Origin: CAZDVQ01 sp964508975
GTDB lineage: Bacteria > Bacteroidota > Bacteroidia > Chitinophagales > Saprospiraceae
Assembly (NCBI GenBank): GCA_964508975.1
Contig: CAZDVQ010000056.1
Span: 1 to 29,221, forward strand
Length of the DNA: 29,221 nt
Reading direction: 5' to 3'
Positions 15,339 to 23,952 of the stretch are shown piece after piece (within the stretch, counting starts at the first letter, position 1; every line of letters begins with the position of its first letter). The notes below the pieces were generated by a model. It ran no database searches, had not been told where the DNA came from, and saw only the letters and a program-made list of their open reading frames with translations. A program made the translations under genes and the position numbers.

Positions 15339-16193
15339 ATGAAAAATGTATTCCGCAACGCATCAGCTAATTACACCATTGATAGCGCAGGGTTAATCCG
15401 CCCGAAACAAACCCATACCGAGGCTAAACGCCTGCGCCTCCGTGCTTGGTACGAGGCATTTTGCCACACCTTTGTTGCCCGCATGCGTAATTACTGGACA
15501 CAATTCAACAATTACCCCTTGGTGAAAAATCATTTTTACAAGTTAAGCCTTGCCATCGTGGCCGTGTTGTTTTTACTCAAAAGCAACGTATCGGTACAGC
15601 TGAGTAAAGCAAACGGGACTGAATCTACCAAACAAACTGTTGCAGTAGATGCACAACAAGGCTCCATGTTGAGTGGAAGCCTTGCACAACGCCCCGTGCC
15701 TACCGAAATCAATCCAACCAACACCGCACAGCGCAGCGATATGCCCTTTATGAAAGATGCCGAAGTGCGCTCCTACATCAAACGCTTTGATAAAATTGCC
15801 CGGGAGGAGGAAGCAAAATACGGTATTCCACGCGCCATTACGCTAGGTTGTGCCATCGTGATGAGCCACGCCGGCACCTTGTACCACGTGAAGGATACCT
15901 ACAACCATTTTGCCCGTGCCTGTGGCCAAGCGACCAACTACCCTGGCATCATAGGTGAAGAAAACTACGACGGACTTTGTCTGTACAAGTTCGAAAATGC
16001 CTGGGCTAGCTTCCGTTTGAACTCCATGCAACTAAGCAAAGGTGTGTACCAAGTACTTGCTGGTGCGCACATCGACAACACCCACATTTGGCTACTCCAG
16101 ATGCAGATGAATGGCTATTTTAAACATTATGGTTCAGCCTCAGCTGTACAAACGGTGATTGATACCTACGGTTTGGCACAAGACAAAATATAG
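15339..16193 (+). CDS. Membrane-anchored glucosaminidase-like protein, probable loss of catalytic Glu
   Basis: The protein has 284 residues. A basic cytoplasmic N-terminus (1-67) is followed by one membrane segment (about 68-81) and a linker. A GH73/mannosyl-glycoprotein glucosaminidase-like domain spans about 145-280. Family blocks seen are YGIPRAITLGCAI at 161, NHF at 189, WASFRLNSMQL near 222 and a helical C-terminus. Active relatives read LAQ-x-x-x-ES-x-x-G; here the aligned stretch is LGCAIVMSHAGT, with Met175 at the position of the catalytic Glu. The protein may therefore bind peptidoglycan without cleaving it, or use another acid. It is expressed from its own promoter and ends one base from the convergent HD-domain gene. 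Confidence 0.8.
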   Translation: MKNVFRNASANYTIDSAGLIRPKQTHTEAKRLRLRAWYEAFCHTFVARMRNYWTQFNNYPLVKNHFYKLSLAIVAVLFLLKSNVSVQLSKANGTESTKQTVAVDAQQGSMLSGSLAQRPVPTEINPTNTAQRSDMPFMKDAEVRSYIKRFDKIAREEEAKYGIPRAITLGCAIVMSHAGTLYHVKDTYNHFARACGQATNYPGIIGEENYDGLCLYKFENAWASFRLNSMQLSKGVYQVLAGAHIDNTHIWLLQMQMNGYFKHYGSASAVQTVIDTYGLAQDKI

Positions 16194-16194
16194 C

Positions 16195-18306
16195 CTAGGC
16201 TTCTTTAGGGGCATCGGGATATTCAACCCGCACATGGTGAATGCTTTTCATCACCTTCTTGAAAATGCTCTTGACCGTTTCCAATTCTTGGAACGATAGC
16301 TCAGAAGCCTTTAGCTGGCCGTGCGCAATTTTTTCTTGTGTGATTTTATTAACCAGGTCGTCAATATCTTGTTCTGATGGGTTTTTCAAGCTTTTTGAAG
16401 TAGCCTCGATGGCATCGGCCAGCATCAGGATAGTTTGCTCCTTGGTGCTAGGGCGTGGGCCCGGGTATCGGAACTGTTTTTCGTTAACCTCGAACAACTC
16501 GTTCTCCATCAACTTTTTACGATAGAAGTACTCAACCCTTGTTGTACCGTGGTGGGTCAAGATAAAGTCGATTAGTACTTGTGGCAAACCTGCTTTTTTG
16601 GCCATTTTCTCCCCTTCTGGAACATGCGAGATGATGATGCTAGCGCTTTGTTCATAGCTCAGTTCGTCGTGGGGGTTGATTTGCTCTTGGTTCTCGATGA
16701 AGTACTTGGGCGCAATCATTTTCCCAATGTCGTGGTACAAAGCACCTACCTTGACAAGGAGTGCATTGGCGCCGATTTCACTAGCAGCAGCTTCCGCTAA
16801 ATTACCTACCTGTAAAGAGTGTTGAAAGGTGCCGGGGGCTTCTATCGACAGTCGTTTGAGCAATGGATTGTTTAAGTCAGATAGTTCCGCCAGGGTTACA
16901 CCAGAGGTAAATCCGACCAAGCGCTCCAGCAAGGGCACGATTGGATATGCAAGCAAACTCATGAACATACTCACGATAATGAGCCCAACCACCGACCAAC
17001 GGATGATATCCGTGCTAATCCACTGTTTTTGTTCCAGCAAAAGGTGGCCGTTCAACGCAATTTCAAAACCGATGAACGCTAAGGTGTAAGCGAGTAATAT
17101 GTACATGACCGCCAAGGCAAATACCTTGAGGAAACGTGTTTTGACCTTTGTAACGATAACAGCCATACCCACTACGAACATCACGGACATGAACTGGAAA
17201 TTCATGTGGTGGTAGAACGACACGATGGTGATGAGTATGAGGTGAATCAGCAAGGCTAAACGCCAGTTGTAGAAGTTGCGCAGCACGATGGCCAAGAAAC
17301 ACCACGGAATAGCATAGAGGTAATCCTTATCAATTTTACCTACGATTAAGCCCAGATAGGCAAATAATAGCATCATCAAGGAGATGAACAGCAGCTGGCG
17401 TAAATCGCCCAAAGCCTTTGGTTCATATCCCTTGAGGTAGATAAAAAACACGCCAAGGATTGAGCCGAATAATAAAATCCGGCCTAGGAATACCGTCCAC
17501 CAGTTATTCTCGCCACCAATGCCCTTGAGGTATTGCTCGCGATAGGTAATCAACTTGCGGTAGGTCATGGTATCAATGAGGGCATCTTTGCTCACGATGA
17601 TTTCGCCGGTATTCACCACGCCGTTGGTGCTAAGTAACTTGGCTATTTTTTGATCGCGTAGCACTACCGTTAAGGCGCTATCAAATACAATATTAGGTTC
17701 GCTGACAGCGGCACTTAGGGTATTGAACATCCACTTAGAGTCGGCTACACTTTTGATATGCGACAGCGTATCATAAACGAAAGCAAGCGCTTCGCGTTGG
17801 TTGTAAAAACTATCGACTTTAACTTTACGGCTTACTTGATTCCGAACAACTTCTACCATGGCATAATTGCTAAACTTACTTGGAATATTAGCCATGCCTT
17901 TGTTGTACACACTCTTGATGATTGATTTACCGAGGTTGATTTGTACTGAATCTCTGCTGTTCAATCGTGTAGTATCTTTTAGCGCACCAGTTTTGTATTT
18001 TTTGTACTGGGTAACGAAAAGCTGTGTTTGTCTAATCTGAACCGAGTCGTTGAGCTGGAAAATAGGCAACATTTGCGCGTTGAGGGCCTCGCGTTCCCGT
18101 TCTATTTCTTCCGGAAATTTTTGGATAGGGAAAGTAAATGGCGCCACGATGTTGTTGCCTTGCCATACACGGCCCAGGCCGAAGTCAATGTCTAACCAGC
18201 GGTCGTCAGGGTACATAAACGCCAGCAAAAGGGCCGTAATCGCCAGTAATATAAACTGGGCGAAGAACTTAATTTTGCCAAGGTAAGCGATAATGTTTTG
18301 CCACAC
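16195..18306 (-). CDS. 7TM-HD family cyclic-di-AMP phosphodiesterase (PgpH-like)
   Basis: The protein has 703 residues. An N-terminal membrane segment (about 12-30) is followed by an extracytoplasmic 7TMR-HDED-type domain (about 35-265), then about seven membrane segments (272-460) and a cytosolic HD domain (about 490-690). Metal ligands of the HD site are visible: His496 in FQHSLQV, His525-Asp526 in YHDIGK, His585-His586 in THHG and Asp631 in LADAIEA. PgpH-type enzymes hydrolyse cyclic di-AMP to pApA at the inner membrane, linking osmotic and wall stress to second-messenger level. The length and order match this family. The ligand of the outer domain is unknown. It ends one base from the glucosaminidase-like gene on the other strand. 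Confidence 0.92.
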   Translation of the reverse strand: MWQNIIAYLGKIKFFAQFILLAITALLLAFMYPDDRWLDIDFGLGRVWQGNNIVAPFTFPIQKFPEEIEREREALNAQMLPIFQLNDSVQIRQTQLFVTQYKKYKTGALKDTTRLNSRDSVQINLGKSIIKSVYNKGMANIPSKFSNYAMVEVVRNQVSRKVKVDSFYNQREALAFVYDTLSHIKSVADSKWMFNTLSAAVSEPNIVFDSALTVVLRDQKIAKLLSTNGVVNTGEIIVSKDALIDTMTYRKLITYREQYLKGIGGENNWWTVFLGRILLFGSILGVFFIYLKGYEPKALGDLRQLLFISLMMLLFAYLGLIVGKIDKDYLYAIPWCFLAIVLRNFYNWRLALLIHLILITIVSFYHHMNFQFMSVMFVVGMAVIVTKVKTRFLKVFALAVMYILLAYTLAFIGFEIALNGHLLLEQKQWISTDIIRWSVVGLIIVSMFMSLLAYPIVPLLERLVGFTSGVTLAELSDLNNPLLKRLSIEAPGTFQHSLQVGNLAEAAASEIGANALLVKVGALYHDIGKMIAPKYFIENQEQINPHDELSYEQSASIIISHVPEGEKMAKKAGLPQVLIDFILTHHGTTRVEYFYRKKLMENELFEVNEKQFRYPGPRPSTKEQTILMLADAIEATSKSLKNPSEQDIDDLVNKITQEKIAHGQLKASELSFQELETVKSIFKKVMKSIHHVRVEYPDAPKEA

Positions 18307-18399
18307 GGTTCGATGTATTTAAAGCGCTAAAGTAATACAATTTTACCGAGCGATTAGCGTTTTCTATGGCAGACCTATTATTTAATGCGACAAAGAAAG

Positions 18400-18407
18400 T
18401 ACCTTTG
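18400..18407 (+). promoter_or_regulatory. Bacteroidota -7 promoter element
   Basis: TACCTTTG matches TAnnTTTG, 18 bases before the ATG at 18426. It lies downstream of a possible earlier start at 18366, which supports using the later ATG. Confidence 0.55.
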
Positions 18408-18425
18408 TTGCTGAAATCCATCATC

Positions 18426-19658
18426 ATGCGTCCGATTGTAGTATTTGTTTTTACTTGCTTTACATACCTTGCCTTGCAAGCTCAGCCTCAAACTGGTTTG
18501 CTGGCTTATTATACTTTTGATAATTGCTCGCTCGACGACAACTCGCCCGGCGGTACTGGTTTTCCACTCCAGGTTAACGGCAATCCTACTTGCGATTGTG
18601 GCGTGAAAGGCGACGCACTATATTTTGACGGGGTAGATGATGATGCTACCGTTTTTGGTGCTGTAAACGATATCGTGAATTACCCATCGTTCAGTATTGC
18701 CTTTTACTTTAAACCAGTTGACAACAGCGGCGTGCAATACCTTTTGAGTAAGCAAGAAGTTTGTACCGAAGTAAACGCGGTGAGTATTCAAATCCAAAAT
18801 GGTAGTCGTAGGATAAATACCTTATTGAGTGAAAACCCTAGCAAACAATTTGACCTGAACACGCTGGCAGGTCGTTCCTCTTGTTGGTACCACTACGTGA
18901 TGGTTAAGCAACAAAATACCCTACGTGTATATATCAATGGCCAGCTAGTATCAACACAAAACATTACGGCGGCACCAATCTTAAATAATATTGCCCAGAT
19001 TGTGTTGGGCTCTGGTCCATGTGTAGCCACTGGTGGTGTTGGCCGTTTCCACGGCTTGATGGACGAGGTACATTTGTACAGCAGACCATTATCTGAAACA
19101 GAAGTAGAAACATTCTACAGCAAGGATGAAAAACCAGACGCTATCTTAAATTTTATCAACAGGATTTACCAAGGCCAAACCATCGACGCAGATGTGAGCA
19201 ACAGCTGTGCTATCGCTTACGAATGGACTCCTTCAACGGGTGTTTCTGACCCATACATTGCGGAGCCGGTACTTTCTCCTTTAGATACCACCATTTACGT
19301 GCTGGGCATGACTGATGCATTCGGCTGTATTACGTATGATACCTTCCCGGTTTACGTGATTGACCCAGCCGATTTTGACTGTTCAGGTGTGATGTTGCCT
19401 TCGGCCTTCACCCCAAATGATGACGGATTAAACGATTTATTCGGGATTAGCAATTATCCAACGATCGACGAGTTGAAAAGCTTTGAGGTTTATAACCGTT
19501 GGGGCAACCGTATATTCGTTACCACCGATAGGCAAGGTAAATGGGATGCAACAGCCGATGGCGTAAAAGTAAACCCTGGCACCTATATGTATCGGGTGGT
19601 ATACATTTGCAACAATAAGGAGAATGTGGTCATGGGCGAGGTAACTGTAATTCGATAA
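18426..19658 (+). CDS. Type IX secreted LamG-domain protein with type B (gliding-associated) sorting domain
   Basis: The protein is 410 residues from the ATG at 18426, chosen because it begins the signal peptide MRPIVVFVFTCFTYLALQAQ and lies after a -7 element. A concanavalin A-like LamG domain covers about 22-235: GLLAYYTFDNCSLDDNSPGG, ALYFDGVDDDATV, FSIAFYFKP, WYHYVMVK, GLMDEVHLYSRPLSETEVE. A short Ig/PKD-like part (YEWTPSTGVS ... PLDTTIYVLG) follows. The C-terminus from about 330 (LPSAFTPNDDGLNDLFGI ... VYNRWGNRIF ... PGTYMYRVVY) is the type B type IX domain, the CHU_C/gliding-associated form. The product is likely surface-bound and carbohydrate- or protein-binding. tsaE starts three bases after its stop codon. 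Confidence 0.9.
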   Translation: MRPIVVFVFTCFTYLALQAQPQTGLLAYYTFDNCSLDDNSPGGTGFPLQVNGNPTCDCGVKGDALYFDGVDDDATVFGAVNDIVNYPSFSIAFYFKPVDNSGVQYLLSKQEVCTEVNAVSIQIQNGSRRINTLLSENPSKQFDLNTLAGRSSCWYHYVMVKQQNTLRVYINGQLVSTQNITAAPILNNIAQIVLGSGPCVATGGVGRFHGLMDEVHLYSRPLSETEVETFYSKDEKPDAILNFINRIYQGQTIDADVSNSCAIAYEWTPSTGVSDPYIAEPVLSPLDTTIYVLGMTDAFGCITYDTFPVYVIDPADFDCSGVMLPSAFTPNDDGLNDLFGISNYPTIDELKSFEVYNRWGNRIFVTTDRQGKWDATADGVKVNPGTYMYRVVYICNNKENVVMGEVTVIR

Positions 19659-19661
19659 TTC

Positions 19662-20096
19662 ATGTTTACGGTTCAGCCAGGCGCAGGATGGGAGTCGGTG
19701 GCAGCCGATTTATTGGCCCAATACCCTACAACACGTTGCTTTTTGTTTCAAGGTGAAATGGGGGCCGGTAAAACTACCCTCATCAAAGCGCTGTGCTCGC
19801 AGCTAGAGGTACAAGATGATGTGGCTAGTCCGACATACAGCATTGTCAATGAATACATAGCTGCCAACGGCAACATGGTTCGACATGCAGATTTGTTCCG
19901 ACTCAACAGCATGGAAGAAGCCCTAGACATCGGTATCGAAGATATGCTCTACGATACCGATGCTTACTTTTTTATCGAATGGCCAGGCGTCATAGAAGAT
20001 TTATTACCGCCACACTATGCCAGTATACATATAGCCCGATTAGACGATGAAACGCGGCAAGTGGTGGTACTCCAGAATACCTTAAATCACCCCTAG
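19662..20096 (+). CDS. tsaE: tRNA threonylcarbamoyladenosine biosynthesis ATPase TsaE
   Basis: The protein has 144 residues, normal for the family. TsaE is a P-loop ATPase that works with TsaD and TsaB to regenerate the complex attaching threonylcarbamoyl to A37 of ANN-decoding tRNAs. The Walker A motif is GEMGAGKTT near residue 31. The family block SPTYSIVNEY follows near 58, then HADLFRL near 76, and the acidic-aromatic FFIEWPG near 105. The gene starts three bases after the LamG gene, so it is probably translated from the same mRNA although the functions are unrelated. Its last 15 bases overlap the end of the convergent DinB-like gene. Confidence 0.94.
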   Translation: MFTVQPGAGWESVAADLLAQYPTTRCFLFQGEMGAGKTTLIKALCSQLEVQDDVASPTYSIVNEYIAANGNMVRHADLFRLNSMEEALDIGIEDMLYDTDAYFFIEWPGVIEDLLPPHYASIHIARLDDETRQVVVLQNTLNHP

Positions 20097-20618
20097 GATT
20101 ATTTTCAAATGCCCTAAATGGTGCTTACCATGCCAAGCGTACAAGGCCAAAACCTGATCAATACTGAAGGTTTGCATATATTGAGGGTGAATGTACGTTC
20201 GGTTAAAATCACTTGGGCTCATGTGGGTCAAAAGCAGGTGGATTTTCTGGTGAACTGCTTTGATAATTTGCATGGAGACTTCAACAGGCAATACCTGTGT
20301 GTCGGCCAATTCGGCCCATTTAGCCTCCAAGTAAGGTTTAATAGTGGGCTCATCCTCGGTTAGCGCTAACTTGATCCGGATTAAGCAATTCATGTGGCTA
20401 TCGGAGCAATGGTGGATGACCTGACGAGCAGTCCAGCCACCAGGCCGATATGTTTTATGTAACATCAGGTCGTCAAAACGAGGCAAGAGTGCTTCCAGTA
20501 ATTCCGGAAATTGTTTGATATCGTTGATGTATGCATTGCGTTGGTCCTGGCTTAGGGTTTCAGGCTTTTCAAATGGCCCGATGGGAAATCGAAGTTGTTC
20601 AATGTTTGCTGTACTCAT
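20082..20618 (-). CDS. YfiT/BstA-like DinB-superfamily protein
   Basis: The protein has 178 residues in the four-helix DinB_2/YfiT family, often annotated as putative metal-dependent hydrolase. Its N-terminus (LRFPIGPFEKPETLSQDQRNAYI) is typical. Three likely metal-binding histidines are His69 in VIHHCSDSH and His163 and His167 in AWHGKHHLGHL; the last two show the four-residue spacing of Bacillus YfiT. Related proteins are bacillithiol S-transferases or hydrolases; whether this organism makes bacillithiol cannot be told here. It shares the superfamily, not the subfamily, with the N-terminal half of the fusion at 1378-2379. It is convergent with and overlaps tsaE by 15 bases. Confidence 0.88.
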   Translation of the reverse strand: MSTANIEQLRFPIGPFEKPETLSQDQRNAYINDIKQFPELLEALLPRFDDLMLHKTYRPGGWTARQVIHHCSDSHMNCLIRIKLALTEDEPTIKPYLEAKWAELADTQVLPVEVSMQIIKAVHQKIHLLLTHMSPSDFNRTYIHPQYMQTFSIDQVLALYAWHGKHHLGHLKIILGVI

Positions 20619-20711
20619 GTGTTTGGTATTGGGTGTTTATCTGGTAAATAATTTACAACATTAAGACAAAATTAAAATTAAACAAAATAAACTGTGAATG
20701 AATTAAATACC

Positions 20712-20719
20712 TACCTTTG
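20712..20719 (+). promoter_or_regulatory. Bacteroidota -7 promoter element for the RRM gene
   Basis: TACCTTTG matches TAnnTTTG. Transcription would start near 20726, giving an untranslated leader of about 100 bases that ends in a long T-rich tract (20808-20825) just before the ATG. Confidence 0.55.
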
Positions 20720-20828
20720 TTGATGAAATCATGAATTGATCTAGTTTTAGTGTCACTGGTTAACCATCCTTCGGCTACATCATTAAGTTATTTCAGCGTA
20801 TCATTTTTCTTTTTTAATTTTTTTTAGC

Positions 20829-21224
20829 ATGAACATTTTCGTAGCAAAATTGAACTACCGGACAACTAGCGACACACTCCGGACACTTTTCGAAACTTAT
20901 GGCACAGTAGATTACGCCAAAGTTATTATTGATCGTGAAACAGGCCGTTCAAAAGGCTTTGCTTTCGTTGAAATGCCTAACGCAGACGAAGCAAATCGCG
21001 CCATCTCTACTTTGAACGAAACAGAATTCGACGGTAGCACAATCGTTGTAAAAGAAGCACAACCACGTGAAGAACGCGGCGGTGGCGGTGACCGTGGTGG
21101 TTACAGCGGCGGCGGCGGTGGCGGTGGTTTCAAAAAACCATACAAAACCTATTCTGGCGGTGGTAACAACAACGGCGGCGGCGGCGGTGGCTTCCGTAAA
21201 GACCGTAATCGTTACGACGACTAG
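20829..21224 (+). CDS. Glycine-rich RRM RNA-binding protein
   Basis: The protein has 131 residues. One RRM covers residues 1 to about 78, with RNP2 IFVAKL at 3-8 and RNP1 KGFAFVEM at 42-49; the aromatic residues at the RNP1 positions that stack on RNA bases are kept. The tail (82-131) is made of Gly runs broken by Arg, Lys, Tyr and Asn, like an RGG-type low-complexity tail. Bacterial RRM proteins of this form bind single-stranded RNA and are often cold- or stress-responsive; targets are unknown here. It has its own promoter, a long leader without a Shine-Dalgarno sequence, and a strong terminator, so it is a single-gene unit. Confidence 0.93.
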   Translation: MNIFVAKLNYRTTSDTLRTLFETYGTVDYAKVIIDRETGRSKGFAFVEMPNADEANRAISTLNETEFDGSTIVVKEAQPREERGGGGDRGGYSGGGGGGGFKKPYKTYSGGGNNNGGGGGGFRKDRNRYDD

Positions 21225-21244
21225 TTTCTAGTAAGATATTCGGT

Positions 21245-21279
21245 AAAGCCCTCATCATTTCCTGATGAGGGCTTTTTTT
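21245..21279 (+). terminator. Intrinsic terminator after the RRM gene
   Basis: An 11-bp perfect stem (AGCCCTCATCA / TGATGAGGGCT) with a TTTCC loop is followed by a T-run at 21273-21279, with an A-run before the stem. It is the clearest terminator in the window and may also work on the minus strand. Confidence 0.95.
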
Positions 21280-21292
21280 ATATACACTGGTG

Positions 21293-21323
21293 TTGATTAA
21301 TTCTACTCAAGTGCTTACTTTTG
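21293..21323 (+). promoter_or_regulatory. Bacteroidota promoter for dcd
   Basis: TTG at 21293-21295 and TACTTTTG at 21316-21323 fit the -33 and -7 elements with a 20-base spacer, 37 bases before the ATG. Confidence 0.65.
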
Positions 21324-21360
21324 CCTTCCTTTTTCGAATACCTATAAGCTCCTGATTATC

Positions 21361-21897
21361 ATGATCCTTTCCGATAAAAAAATCCTCGATGCCATTGAAT
21401 CTCGCGACATCGTTATTGAACCATACAATCGGGATTGCCTAGGTACCAACTCCTACGATGTTCACCTCGGGAAATATCTCGCCCGCTATAAGGATGAAAT
21501 CCTAGACGCCCGGAAGCACAACCCAATTGAAGTGTTCGAAATACCCGAGGAAGGTTTCGTTCTCCTCCCCGGTAAATTATACCTCGGCGTTACACATGAA
21601 TACACCGAGACACATAGTGCTGTTCCTTTCCTGGAAGGCAAAAGCTCTGTTGGTCGCCTCGGCATCGATATACACGCTACGGCAGGCAAAGGCGATGTTG
21701 GCTTTTGCAACCACTGGACCCTCGAAATCTCCGTGTCTCAGCCCGTTCGTGTGTATTTCGGCATGCCTATCGGTCAGCTCATCTACTTCGCGGTGGATGG
21801 CGATATCGAGAACTATTACAACCGTAAGCCAGGGGCTAAATACAACCAACGCGGCGATAAACCCGTTGAGTCCATGATGTGGAAGAATAAGTTTTAA
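21361..21897 (+). CDS. dcd: dCTP deaminase
   Basis: The protein has 178 residues, the usual trimer-forming length of the dUTPase-like fold. It deaminates dCTP to dUTP, feeding dTMP synthesis. Seen are MILSDKKILDAIE, LGTNSYDVHLG near 28, the FLEGKSSVGRLGIDIHATAG signature near 90 with S95-S96 and R99 at the phosphate site, catalytic Glu122 in HWTLEISV, and the C-terminal KYNQRGDKPVESMMW lid. Bifunctional dCTP deaminase/dUTPase relatives differ in part of the signature, and I cannot exclude that activity. It has its own promoter after the RRM terminator and ends three bases from the convergent dabB. Confidence 0.94.
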   Translation: MILSDKKILDAIESRDIVIEPYNRDCLGTNSYDVHLGKYLARYKDEILDARKHNPIEVFEIPEEGFVLLPGKLYLGVTHEYTETHSAVPFLEGKSSVGRLGIDIHATAGKGDVGFCNHWTLEISVSQPVRVYFGMPIGQLIYFAVDGDIENYYNRKPGAKYNQRGDKPVESMMWKNKF

Positions 21898-21900
21898 GCC

Positions 21901-23769
21901 TTACGACGACCTATACGCAATCTCGTGGTATGCCTTGTGATGCGGCCCCATGAAAATACGCGCGTAAATCCGAATAATCGCCAAGCCGTCGATGATGAAA
22001 CTCATGGCCGTGAAACTAGCCAGTGCATACTGGTCTTCATGTATATGGCTGAAAATCAAGTCCTCACCCACAAATGTAGGGCTAATCGGGAATCCAGCTA
22101 AACCTAAACAGGCCAGCAAAAACACAAAGGCCAACCTCGGGTGCTCATAAGTATGCCCCTGGAAACGGTTCAGGCTAATACCACGTTCCGATTTTTGCAG
22201 TTTAAGCAACAACAAATACCCCGCAAGACCAGCTACCACTACGCCACTCAAGTATAGAATAAGATGGTCGTAGCTAAAATGCTCGTTAAAAGATATCGCC
22301 ACAGCAATCCAAAAATGGTTCATCATCACCAAGAGCCAAGCTAACTTCACGTTGCGGCGCTCGGTAAAGGCTTTCAACACCGTAACTAAGCCTATAAAGG
22401 CCAGTACGCCCGGTAAATTATGTCGAACACCTTCGGGCAAATGATCAACATAAGTCAAGGCTATTAACCCTAGGCTTATCAATATCGCAAAAAGTACAAG
22501 TACAACCCTGAATGTCAAGAAGTTAAGTTTTTGACCCAATCGCTTCAGCGGATTCCAAAAATACTGGTATGCTATGGTATCCAAATTCCACTCCTTCAAA
22601 CTTAAAATATACAGGGTGTTCTCTAATTTTGAAGGCAAATAGTCCTCCAAGGTTTTGTCATGTGGTTTGAAACTGTAAAACTGCTCCCGAATCAAATACG
22701 TTACCACCGATGGCGAAACAAGCAATTGGTAGGTCCGTAAAAAGGCATTCCCGGCAAAGTGCACCAAGGCCAAATTATGCCAACCCGCTGCCACTTCAAT
22801 GAAAATCAAGCCGATCTGTGCAATAGAACCATAGGCAATCTGGCTTTTTACCGACGATTGTACCCGGCCTATTCCTGTGGCAATAAAAGCCGTGCTCAAG
22901 CCCATAAAGCCTGTTAATACCCGCACTAGTATTTGATGCTCCCAAAATGGATAAGTGCGCAACATGATAAACACGCCAATGTGCACCGATAAAGAGCCAT
23001 AAAAAATAGCACTCGATGGCGTTGGCCCTTCCATGGCTCTGGGGAGCCAGGAGGAGAATGGCAACTGCGCCGACTTGGCAGCAGCCGCTATCAATATCAT
23101 CAACGATATGAAAAAACCTGTATTGGAATGGCTTTGTAAATGTTCGTGCACCAGGTTATAATCACCTAATTCCCAGAAAGTTATATTCTTGTGCCACAGG
23201 TGATGGCTCATCCACATAGCCAATATCAAACCGATATCGCCAACGCGGTAAATCGAGAATACTTTCACAGCGTTTTTTACAGGTAAATAACGGTCGCGGT
23301 AAAACGCAATCAACAAAAACGAAGATATACCCAAAACTTCCCAGCCAATGAACAACGTTTCAATGTTACCCGCAAAAATGGTGATATTATACCCTACAAA
23401 AAAGAACAGAATAGTATTGAAAAAACGCTTGTAACCGCGTTCTCGGTGCATGTAAAACCTGCTGTAAATGGCTACCATAAACGAGAGTAGCGCACCAACA
23501 AAAAGGTATGTAGCGGTAATTTTGTCAAAATACAAGTCAATGAAAAAACGGTAGTCTACAGAGCTGTACAGCACCCATTTTTCTGCATTGAGCGTTTCTG
23601 CACCATCAAAAATCCAAAGTAGACTAAACCCCATCGCTGCAAAAAGCTGCAAGCCCATCGTTCCAAAAGCCGCCCATGAAATCAGGGCTTCTTTACGTTC
23701 TGGAATCAACAAACTGATGACAAAGCCCAATAAGGGAAGAAATATAAATATAAGCAGTAAGTCGTTCAT
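21901..23769 (-). CDS. dabB: DabB-like membrane subunit (NuoL/MrpA-type proton-conducting protein)
   Basis: The protein has 622 residues and is polytopic, homologous to the NADH dehydrogenase subunit 5/antiporter family. Seen are the start LLLIFIFLPLLGFVISLL, TYLFVGALLSFMVAIYSRFYMHRERGYKRFF near 90, IGWEVLGISSFLLIAFYRDR near 140, KSAQLPFSSWLPRAMEGPTPSSAIFYG near 235 and HFAGNAFLRTYQLLVSPSVV near 340. With dabA directly upstream it fits DabB, the membrane half of the DAB complex. The pair is thought to couple ion flow through DabB to one-way hydration of CO2 by DabA, building a cytosolic bicarbonate pool. No complex I gene is nearby, supporting this over a respiratory role. A family A element lies between it and dabA. 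Confidence 0.9.
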   Translation of the reverse strand: MNDLLLIFIFLPLLGFVISLLIPERKEALISWAAFGTMGLQLFAAMGFSLLWIFDGAETLNAEKWVLYSSVDYRFFIDLYFDKITATYLFVGALLSFMVAIYSRFYMHRERGYKRFFNTILFFFVGYNITIFAGNIETLFIGWEVLGISSFLLIAFYRDRYLPVKNAVKVFSIYRVGDIGLILAMWMSHHLWHKNITFWELGDYNLVHEHLQSHSNTGFFISLMILIAAAAKSAQLPFSSWLPRAMEGPTPSSAIFYGSLSVHIGVFIMLRTYPFWEHQILVRVLTGFMGLSTAFIATGIGRVQSSVKSQIAYGSIAQIGLIFIEVAAGWHNLALVHFAGNAFLRTYQLLVSPSVVTYLIREQFYSFKPHDKTLEDYLPSKLENTLYILSLKEWNLDTIAYQYFWNPLKRLGQKLNFLTFRVVLVLFAILISLGLIALTYVDHLPEGVRHNLPGVLAFIGLVTVLKAFTERRNVKLAWLLVMMNHFWIAVAISFNEHFSYDHLILYLSGVVVAGLAGYLLLLKLQKSERGISLNRFQGHTYEHPRLAFVFLLACLGLAGFPISPTFVGEDLIFSHIHEDQYALASFTAMSFIIDGLAIIRIYARIFMGPHHKAYHEIAYRSS

Positions 23770-23807
23770 AATGATTGTTTTAGAACAATTTTATTCGTTG
23801 TTTTTTT

Positions 23808-23941
23808 GGGGCGTGTCCCTCGTTTATGGGGCATATTGCATACGCCCCATTGCACTCGGGTCGGTCCCCTACGGGTGCGCTAATCGCTTAGTGCGCGTTG
23901 CGCACCGCCCGCTGCGCGGTCGCCCTCCGGGCACCTCACGC
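23808..23941 (+). repeat. Family A-like element, divergent copy A6
   Basis: It begins with a T-run and GGGGCGTG and ends GCCCTCCGGGCACCTCACGC, the family A frame, but is longer (134 bases). Hairpins are ATGGGGC/GCCCCAT (23826-23850) and GTGCGC/GCGCAC around GTT (23891-23905); the usual GTGCGNAGCAC is replaced. It lies between dabA and dabB, opposite in orientation to both. Confidence 0.65.
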
Positions 23942-23952
23942 GAGGATAGACC

